DNA of 64,000 bases from JAJFFW01 sp038531315 (lineage in GTDB: Bacteria; Pseudomonadota; Alphaproteobacteria; Caulobacterales; Parvularculaceae), in assembly GCA_038531315.1 (NCBI GenBank), contig JBCBBT010000003.1, positions 44,433 to 108,432 of the forward strand, in the 5' to 3' direction. Positions within the stretch are counted from its first letter, which is position 1, and each line of letters opens with the position of its first letter. This document shows, in pieces, positions 42,604 to 49,650 of the stretch. A program made the position numbers and the translations under genes. The notes beneath the pieces were generated by a model. It saw nothing but the letters and a program-made list of their open reading frames with translations, did not search any database and had not been told where the DNA came from.

Positions 42604-45600
42604 TCAGACGCCGAGACGGTCCTGAAGATCGAATAATTTGCGGTTGAGCAGCGAGAGCTTCGCAACGCTCATGCCGCGCTTCAGCTCCAACTCATCAATA
42701 AAGCGCTGATAGCGTTTGAACCCGATCTCATCGGTCTTCTTCCAGGCGGCGCAGAGCGGTTCAAGCCATTCACCCGTCGCCAACGCGCCGTCCGGCTCCT
42801 CGCCGGCGCTCAGAATAAAGCTGCGTGCGAGCGCGGTCTGGCGAATCGCGAGGTCTTCCGACATGCGCCGGATCGCAAGCTTGTCATAATAATCGCCATA
42901 GGCGGCGGCGGCGACCGCTCGGCGCACCTGATCGATTTGCAGCGTATCGCCGACAGCGAAAAATACAGCGCCCGCCTTGTCGACGGGCCAGCCTGTATCC
43001 TTGGCGAGGTTGGCGACGTCAAACACAAGTTCCAGCGCCGGCATCAAGGCGGCGGCCTGCGCCACATGTTCCGGCGCGCCGCGGGCGATCCAGTCCTGTG
43101 CGCGCTTCGCCAGCGCTTTCGCGGCCCGCTTCGGCAATATCTCCGCCAGGGCGGTTTTCAAAAGAGCGACGGCGTCGCCATATTCGTCCTCGATGCCGCC
43201 GACGCCGCGTTTTTCCAATATGGCGCTGGTGCGGGCGCCGCTCGCGATCCGGTACATCTGCTCACGGAGCAAAACCGACGCCGCATTATAAAGATCGATC
43301 TGCACGTCAGCCGCGATCGCGTTATCAAGAGCGTCGATATCCGCGGCGAAGGCCCCGAGATCGAGAACGCGGCGGGCCGCCTCATAGGAAAGCGCGATAT
43401 CAGAAAACCGCACGCCCGTGGCCTCGACTGCGCGATACGGGAAACTCGCGCCGCAAGTGTCGACGATTTCATTGGCCAGGCGCGTTGCGATAATCTCGCG
43501 GCGCAATCGATGTTTGATGATGGCGCTGTTGAAGGTGCGCGCGGCTTCGGGGAAGTATGAAAACAATTCGCGCTCGAGCGCCGGGTCGTCCGGCGCATGC
43601 GAGGCGGCCAGTTCATCAAACAGCCAGTTTTTCGAATAGGCGAGAAGGACAGCGAGTTCCGGACGCGACAGGCCTTTGTTGGCGCTGCGCAACGACTGGA
43701 TATCTTCCAGCGACGGCAAATTCTCAATTGCCCGGTCAAGCCGCCCGGATTGCTCAAGCGCATTCATCAGCCGCGCATGCGCATCGAGGTCGTCGGCCGC
43801 CGTTGACTGCATCTGTGAAAGCGCGCGCGTCTGCTCATAGTTATGAACCAGAACGTGGCGGGCGACATCCTCGGTCATGGCGCTCAGGAATTCATTGCGC
43901 GCATCGCTCTTCAACTCGCCTTTTTCAATCGCCGACGAGAGCAGGATTTTGATATTTACTTCGTGATCAGAGGAATCAACGCCGGCGGAATTGTCGATGG
44001 CGTCGGTGTTGATGCGCCCGCCCGCGCGCGCAAATTCAATGCGGGCGCGCTGCGTCAGGCCGAGATTGGCGCCTTCGCCGATAACGTCGGCCCCGATCTC
44101 GGGCGCGTCGATGCGCACTGCGTCATTGTTGCGGTCGCCGACTTCCCAATGCTCTTCATCGCGCGCCTTGAAATACGTGCCGATGCCGCCGAGCCAGAAA
44201 AGCTCAACGGGCGTCTTGAGGATTGCCTTGATCACTTCGCTCGGCGCAAGGCGTTTTGCGCTCACGCCAAGCAGGGCGCGAATCTCGTCGCTAAGCGTGA
44301 TCGACTTGGCGCTGCGGGAAAAGACGCCGCCGCCTTTGGAGATCAGCGCCGGATCGTAATCTTGCCACGAGCTGCGCGACGCCTGGAACAGGCGCATTCG
44401 CTCCTTATAGGAACTCTCCGCGTCCGGCGCCGGATCGATAAAGATGTCGCGATGGTCGAAAGCGGCGACGAGACGGGTCTTTTCAGAGAGCAACATGCCG
44501 TTGCCGAAGACATCGCCCGACATATCGCCGACGCCGGCGGCGGTGAATTCTTCGCTTTGGATGTCTTTGCCAATTTCGCGGAAGTGTCGTTTGACCGCTT
44601 CCCATGCGCCGCGTGCGGTAATGCCCATGACTTTATGGTCGTAGCCCGCCGACCCGCCGGATGCGAAGGCGTCGCCGAGCCAGAAGCCGTAGTCTTCCGA
44701 TATGGCGTTTGCCGTGTCGGAAAAAGTCGCCGTGCCCTTATCCGCCGCAACAACAAGGTAGGGGTCCGGATCGTCCCAGGCGACGACCTGCGGCGGGGGT
44801 GTAATTTTGCTTTTGACAATATTGTCCGTCACATCGAGAAGCCCGCGAATGAATTCCTGATAGGCCGCGCGGCCGGCTTCGAAAATCGCGTTGCGATCGT
44901 CAGTCACCGGCAATTGCTTGGGGTAAAAGCCGCCTTTTGAACCGGTGGGCACGATGACGGCGTTTTTGACCCGTTGCGCTTTGACGAGACTCAGAACCTC
45001 CGTGCGGAAATCTTCGCGTCTGTCGGACCAGCGCAGGCCGCCGCGTGCGACCGGACCAAACCGCAAATGGACGCCGTCGACGCGTGGGCCCGAGACAAAA
45101 ATCTCGCGATAGGGTTTCGGCTCGGGCAGTTCCGCGATCTTACCGCTGTCGATTTTGAACGAGATGAAGGGCCGGTGACGGCCATCGGCGTCCGTGACGT
45201 AATAGTTTGTCCGCGTCGTCGCCTCGAACAATGTCAGACAGCGGCGGATAATGCGGTCGTCGTCAAGGCTCGACACTTCTTCAAGCGCGGCATGGACGCG
45301 GTCTTCGGCCGCTTCCAGCTCTTTTGCCCCTCGACGCAAGCCGCGCGGGCAAAAGNNNNNNNNNNTGTGATGGCGCGCCGCCGCCCTCAATATCCACGCT
45401 TCGCGCCAGTTGAGCTCCGATAGAACCACGAGCGCATTGAACATGTCGTCTTCGCAGACGCCGGATAAAACCGCTTTCAACGCGTCTTCAAGCAGCGTGC
45501 GGATATTGTCAAAGTCGATGGCTTTGCCGGTGGGCTCTTCCGCATAGAAATCATGGATGTGGCAAACCCGATCGGCGCCGTCGTCGGCTTTCAGGGTGAT

Positions 45601-47442
45601 TTCGTGATTGTGTTCCTGATTGATCCCGAGGCCGAGATTTTCGATCGATGGAATGACGCGCGATAGCTTAAAGGCGTCATGGGCGGCGTAGAGTTTGATC
45701 CGCAATTCATGGTCGGCGTCGCCCGGTCGGCGATAGGTGCGAAGATCAACGCCGCTGACGCCAAGGTTTTCGATGACCGCAATATCATTAAGCGCTTCGC
45801 TGACGGGCGTGCGTTCCCTGTAGGCGGCGTCGAAGGCTTTTTCGTAACGCTCAAAAAGATCGGCGCCGGCGTGACCGGCGACAGGCTTGTCGTCGCCGCG
45901 CAACGCTTCAAGCAAGTCGTCGCGCCATTCGCGGCAAAGCTCGCGGATACGGCGCGTCATCTCGGTCAGGCCGGGGCCCTCCGGCGCGCCCGGATCGAGG
46001 CCGATGATGAAATGAACGCGCACCAGCGAAGCGTCGCCGAAACTTGGATAAAATGCCGAGACGCGGCCGTTAAATGTCTCGGCGAGATAAGCGCCGATGC
46101 TTTCGCGCAGATTCGATGAAAAGCGGTCGCGCGGCACGAATACGAGTGCGGAAACAAAGCGGTCGAACCGATCGCGGCGCAAGAAAAGTTTCACCCGCGG
46201 GCGCTTGTACAGGCGCAATATGCCAAGACTGGTTTCCGCCAGCGTTTCGACATCGATCTGAAACATTTCATCGCGCGGAAACGTCTCAAGAATATTGACG
46301 AGCGCTTTTTCGTTATGGCCGCCCGGCGCAAAGCTCGGCTCTTCGATCACTTTACGCACCTTGGCGCGCAACAGAGGAATGTCCGTTGCCGGACGATTAT
46401 AGGCTTCCGCCGTAAAAAGCCCGACAAAGCGTTCCTCGCCGGTGAGTTCGCCATTAACCGAATAGGTCTTGACCCCGATATAGTCCATATAGACCGGGCG
46501 ATGGACCAGCGACTTGGCGTTTGCTTTGGCGACAAGAATGGGCTCGCCCGACTGAAGAAAGTCTTCAACCGCCGGCGAGAGGCGCCCGTCCTCGGTGTAA
46601 GTCGATTTCAGGATGCGCCGGTCCGTGTCGCGCATGATGCCGAGATCGACGGTCGGATCGTGAGTGAATTCCACCTTGTCGCCGGTCTTTTTGTAAATGA
46701 AGCGACGCACGCCGAGGAACGCAAAGCGATTGTCCCAAAGCCATTTCAGGAAGGCGACGGTCTCGCGCTGATCGTCGCGGTCAACGCCGCTGGGGCGGGT
46801 TCTTTCAAGCTGTGCGATGCAGGCGCCGAGGCGCGCGCGCATCTGCTCCCAGTCGTCGACGGCCACGGCGACATCGTTCAGGACGAGTTCGATTTGACGC
46901 CGGATATTGTCGACTTCGGCCTCGCTGATCGCGGGGTCCATTTCAGCGTGGATCATCGACTCGCGGACAGCGCTTGCTTCGGCGCCATTGACTGGCGTTC
47001 TGACGCCGTCCGCGTTGCGGCTGCAATCGACGACGGCGTTTGCAAAAAATGAGACCGGCTTGCCGGCGTTGCTCAGCATGGCGGATATGGAATCGACCAG
47101 AAACGGGCGATCGTCCGTGACAATATCGAGGACCAGACGCTCGCTGCGCCAGCCCTCCGCGTCTTGCGCGCGCAGCACGATAATGTGCTCGCCCGGCTTG
47201 CGCACGGCGCTCGCGCGCCACGCTTCGACGCCGCGCTCCAGCAACGTCTCTGGTTCGCTCCAGTTCCGGTCCTCGCCGGTCGCGTAGCGCACAAGCTGGC
47301 TCAGATAATGTTCAAAGGCCGGCGGCAAGGCCCCGTTCTCGCGATCGGCCGCATCGGTGAGGCCTTTTTGATCATCGCTTGCGAGCCTGAGGACAGCGGC
47401 GAGCGTCTGCTCGTCTTCTTCCGTCTGGAAACCTTCCGCCAT
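42604..47442 (-). CDS. NAD-specific glutamate dehydrogenase (large, 180-kDa type)
   Basis: This is a 1612-codon reading frame including four undefined codons. Large NAD-GDHs convert glutamate to 2-oxoglutarate and ammonia and have about 1600 residues. The long N-terminal ACT-like region is followed by the catalytic core (GVHLRFGPVARGGLRWSDRREDFRTEV, then VPTGSKGGFYPKQLP), the nucleotide-binding region (VAADKGTATFSDTANAI, ASGGSAGYDHK, GDMSGDVFGNGM) and a long helical C-terminus. Ten Ns at 45356-45365 interrupt it near residue 693. The residues after the gap (FCPRGLRRGAKE) do not look native, so some sequence is missing or wrong there. I treat the gene as functional with an assembly defect. Confidence 0.93.
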   Translation of the reverse strand: MAEGFQTEEDEQTLAAVLRLASDDQKGLTDAADRENGALPPAFEHYLSQLVRYATGEDRNWSEPETLLERGVEAWRASAVRKPGEHIIVLRAQDAEGWRSERLVLDIVTDDRPFLVDSISAMLSNAGKPVSFFANAVVDCSRNADGVRTPVNGAEASAVRESMIHAEMDPAISEAEVDNIRRQIELVLNDVAVAVDDWEQMRARLGACIAQLERTRPSGVDRDDQRETVAFLKWLWDNRFAFLGVRRFIYKKTGDKVEFTHDPTVDLGIMRDTDRRILKSTYTEDGRLSPAVEDFLQSGEPILVAKANAKSLVHRPVYMDYIGVKTYSVNGELTGEERFVGLFTAEAYNRPATDIPLLRAKVRKVIEEPSFAPGGHNEKALVNILETFPRDEMFQIDVETLAETSLGILRLYKRPRVKLFLRRDRFDRFVSALVFVPRDRFSSNLRESIGAYLAETFNGRVSAFYPSFGDASLVRVHFIIGLDPGAPEGPGLTEMTRRIRELCREWRDDLLEALRGDDKPVAGHAGADLFERYEKAFDAAYRERTPVSEALNDIAVIENLGVSGVDLRTYRRPGDADHELRIKLYAAHDAFKLSRVIPSIENLGLGINQEHNHEITLKADDGADRVCHIHDFYAEEPTGKAIDFDNIRTLLEDALKAVLSGVCEDDMFNALVVLSELNWREAWILRAAARHHXXXXFCPRGLRRGAKELEAAEDRVHAALEEVSSLDDDRIIRRCLTLFEATTRTNYYVTDADGRHRPFISFKIDSGKIAELPEPKPYREIFVSGPRVDGVHLRFGPVARGGLRWSDRREDFRTEVLSLVKAQRVKNAVIVPTGSKGGFYPKQLPVTDDRNAIFEAGRAAYQEFIRGLLDVTDNIVKSKITPPPQVVAWDDPDPYLVVAADKGTATFSDTANAISEDYGFWLGDAFASGGSAGYDHKVMGITARGAWEAVKRHFREIGKDIQSEEFTAAGVGDMSGDVFGNGMLLSEKTRLVAAFDHRDIFIDPAPDAESSYKERMRLFQASRSSWQDYDPALISKGGGVFSRSAKSITLSDEIRALLGVSAKRLAPSEVIKAILKTPVELFWLGGIGTYFKARDEEHWEVGDRNNDAVRIDAPEIGADVIGEGANLGLTQRARIEFARAGGRINTDAIDNSAGVDSSDHEVNIKILLSSAIEKGELKSDARNEFLSAMTEDVARHVLVHNYEQTRALSQMQSTAADDLDAHARLMNALEQSGRLDRAIENLPSLEDIQSLRSANKGLSRPELAVLLAYSKNWLFDELAASHAPDDPALERELFSYFPEAARTFNSAIIKHRLRREIIATRLANEIVDTCGASFPYRAVEATGVRFSDIALSYEAARRVLDLGAFAADIDALDNAIAADVQIDLYNAASVLLREQMYRIASGARTSAILEKRGVGGIEDEYGDAVALLKTALAEILPKRAAKALAKRAQDWIARGAPEHVAQAAALMPALELVFDVANLAKDTGWPVDKAGAVFFAVGDTLQIDQVRRAVAAAAYGDYYDKLAIRRMSEDLAIRQTALARSFILSAGEEPDGALATGEWLEPLCAAWKKTDEIGFKRYQRFIDELELKRGMSVAKLSLLNRKLFDLQDRLGV
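45356..45365. other. Assembly gap (10 Ns) inside NAD-GDH
   Basis: Ten undefined bases split the glutamate dehydrogenase gene. The plus-strand sequence ending at the gap contains a 9-bp inverted repeat, CTTTTGCCC (45321-45329) and GGGCAAAAG (45347-45355), which abuts the Ns. This suggests a fold-back artefact or a hairpin that stopped assembly. The true length of the missing piece is unknown. Confidence 0.97.
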
Positions 47443-47654
47443 GGTGCATTCCTGCCTGAATTGAAACGCTTTTATCAGGCGACGGCGACGCTGGGCCTTA
47501 ACCTTTTACGCGCCGGCGCCGGCTGCGCAAAACGCCTCGGAGACATCGCAATCTCTCGCCAATTTATGATCACGCTCTTAGCGCGAAGGCGTTGCGGAAG
47601 TCTAACGAATTTGGGTTGTATGGGACCGGTTTTGACGGCGCGCGCGTTTCCGTT

Positions 47655-48407
47655 TCAACCGGCTTGCGCATTCGCCTCACTGAGATAGCCCGGCTCCAGT
47701 TCGTCGCGAAGATCGCTGTTGCGCCGCAAAATTCTGCTGCGCGGATAACGCAGGGCGGCGCTCGCCTGAAACTGCCTTGAGACGACAAACAATATCAGCC
47801 CCGCCGCGAGCGAAACGGCGCCAAAGCCAAAGATCGCCAGATTGGCGCCGGCGCTGCGCCAGACGGCGGCGATCACAAACAAGGTTGCAGGCGCCATGAT
47901 CGCCGCCGCTGCGCGGCCATGGGCGATATGCAAGGCGGCGGCGATGATGGTCGCCAGGAGAATAAGCCCCGACAGCTGAACGGCGAGCCCTTGTCCGACG
48001 AAGCTGTGCGTGGTCAGGAGGGCGCCGGCCCCGAAGGCCGCGCTCAAAACGCTGAGCGCCGAGACATAATTGCCGCGCCAGCGAAAGGGACGCGAGGCGG
48101 TCTTCTTCCCGGCGCGAAACTCACTGCGCAGACGACGGCAGGTGTAAAGGGCCGCCATGATCATCAACAGCCAGACGCCGGCGCGAAGCGGGTCGGCGCC
48201 ACCGGCCGCGATCGCCACATAAAGCCCGGCGCCGGCGATCAGGCCGAGCGCGGACCCGCTCCATCGGGACAAAACGTCAATGAGGTGAAGCCGCGCTGCG
48301 CGCGACAGCCTTGGATTGCGCTGTTTTTGCTCGCGCGCGACCGCCTCGACCGCATCCTGCAACGCTCTGACGTCGCGGTTCTCAAGGTCCTTGGAGAAGA
48401 GGGGCAT
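47655..48407 (-). CDS. Multi-spanning membrane protein of unknown function
   Basis: This is an unrecognised 250-residue protein. The N-terminal 45 residues are soluble, helical and charged (LENRDVRALQDAVEAVAREQKQ). About six hydrophobic segments follow between 50 and 210, and a short cytoplasmic-type tail ends the protein. A CtrA-type box lies 100 bp upstream, and a single TTAAC half-site at 48431. It sits upstream of NAD-GDH on the same strand with a gap of 212 bp. Confidence 0.8.
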   Translation of the reverse strand: MPLFSKDLENRDVRALQDAVEAVAREQKQRNPRLSRAARLHLIDVLSRWSGSALGLIAGAGLYVAIAAGGADPLRAGVWLLMIMAALYTCRRLRSEFRAGKKTASRPFRWRGNYVSALSVLSAAFGAGALLTTHSFVGQGLAVQLSGLILLATIIAAALHIAHGRAAAAIMAPATLFVIAAVWRSAGANLAIFGFGAVSLAAGLILFVVSRQFQASAALRYPRSRILRRNSDLRDELEPGYLSEANAQAG

Positions 48408-48894
48408 AGCGGGCTCTTACAGTGACAAAGTTAACGGTTTCGCCGGCGGACGGCGGGATCGCGCGCGCCGCGAGCGTGTGTTGGGCGTAGCCTCGCGCGC
48501 AGCGTGTTAATAAGGGGTTAAATTTGGTTAAAAATCCCTTACCAACCGGCGATCGAACAGGCGCGGCGGCGCGGCTTTGACATTACGTACGGGCGACGTG
48601 CTCAAGCAAAACGCGCAAGCAAACAGCAAACAGGGCCGCCAGGCGCGGGATGCCTGACGACCCTGCAGCGAGCCTGACGGATCAGTTCGCTCAGAACAGG
48701 CGGGGACTATCAAAAGACCGAGCCCGCGTTCTGCTGTACGGCCGCCAAAATGCGGGAGAGTGAGCGACCGCTATCGAACCATAAGCGGGATTGGCCATCC
48801 TGTCTGGACACGGTCCTTCACAGGTTCGTGACAAACGCGAAATGTGATCTGCCGGAAGCAGAAAGGCGTCAGGTCGCGCAGAGCGTGTGCGATG
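48408..48894. other. 487-bp intergenic region with a CtrA-type box
   Basis: Apart from the TTAA cluster at 48507-48531 and the promoter of the membrane protein gene, I see no gene, tRNA or clear terminator here. Short open frames on both strands lack ribosome sites and coding character. Confidence 0.5.
48507..48531 (-). promoter_or_regulatory. CtrA-type binding box upstream of the membrane protein gene
   Basis: Three TTAA half-sites lie at 48507-48510, 48518-48521 and 48528-48531, with spacers of 7 and 6 bases. Read on the minus strand, the outer pair gives TTAA-CCCCTTA-TTAAC, a perfect match to the CtrA consensus TTAA-N7-TTAAC. It is about 100 bp upstream of the start at 48407. Confidence 0.6.
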
Positions 48895-49575
48895 TTATTT
48901 TGTACGCCGCTGATAGTTCGCTTCAATCTCAACGCCGAGCGTATGGAGCTGCCCGCGCAGTACAAGCGCGTCGAGATTAAAAGGGTCGATCTTCAACGCG
49001 GCGACTACATCCTCGGCGGCGAGGTCGTGTTTCAACAGCGCCATCTGGCCGCTCGCCCGGGCGACAAATCCGTCAGCACTCTGAAAGCCTGCCTCCTCGG
49101 CGGCAGTGATCGATTTAATCGCGGCGGACCATTTTTCGTTGGCGGCGTGAACGACGCCGGCGGTCAGGCTCAGCTCGCCTGAGTTCGGCGCCAGCGCCTG
49201 CGCCGCCGCGATGGCGTCCCCGGCTTGTTTCGCGTCTTCCGCCGCCAGCCAGGCGAGCGCCGCCTGTTCAAGAATTTTTGCCCGTGTGAGCGCGTCGCCC
49301 GCATCGTTGCGTTCAGCCACATCGAGGAGGCGGATCGCGGCGGTTTTCGGTTTTCCGGATTTTAAGTCGCCGACCGCGCGGCAGTGACCGGCGGCGGCCC
49401 CGCCGCCTTCAGCCGCCCATTGCTCCGCGGCGATGCGGCCGATTTCGAGGTCCTCGTTGATCAGCTCGATACAGATTTCATAACGCTCCGAGGCGCGCCC
49501 GCCGAGCGCAGGTCCCGGGTAGCGCGGCAGAGCATCCGGCGTCATAGCGGCGGCGATGAGAAACGCAGTGAACAT
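48895..49575 (-). CDS. Exported TPR-like protein
   Basis: The 226-residue protein begins MFTAFLIAAAMTPDALP, a short signal-like segment. It continues with degenerate tetratricopeptide helices (EICIELINEDLEIGRIAAEQWAAEG, AKILEQAALAWLAAEDAKQAGDAIAAAQALAPNS and DLAAEDVVAALKIDPFNLDAL). Two Cys (in EICIEL and GHCRAV) may pair if it is periplasmic. TPRs mediate protein contacts; the partner is unknown. It ends upstream of the CtrA-box region and starts just after divL. Confidence 0.75.
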   Translation of the reverse strand: MFTAFLIAAAMTPDALPRYPGPALGGRASERYEICIELINEDLEIGRIAAEQWAAEGGGAAAGHCRAVGDLKSGKPKTAAIRLLDVAERNDAGDALTRAKILEQAALAWLAAEDAKQAGDAIAAAQALAPNSGELSLTAGVVHAANEKWSAAIKSITAAEEAGFQSADGFVARASGQMALLKHDLAAEDVVAALKIDPFNLDALVLRGQLHTLGVEIEANYQRRTK

Positions 49576-49650
49576 CAGCTCGGTATAAACACATCAATCC
49601 CGGCGAAAAAGCGGCGTCAGCCGGTTTTTCTCGGAGCCGGCGACGCCGGC

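Noticed and set aside
43843..44940. 365-codon plus-strand open frame over NAD-GDH
   Set aside because: It is antisense to conserved catalytic sequence of the dehydrogenase; not a gene.
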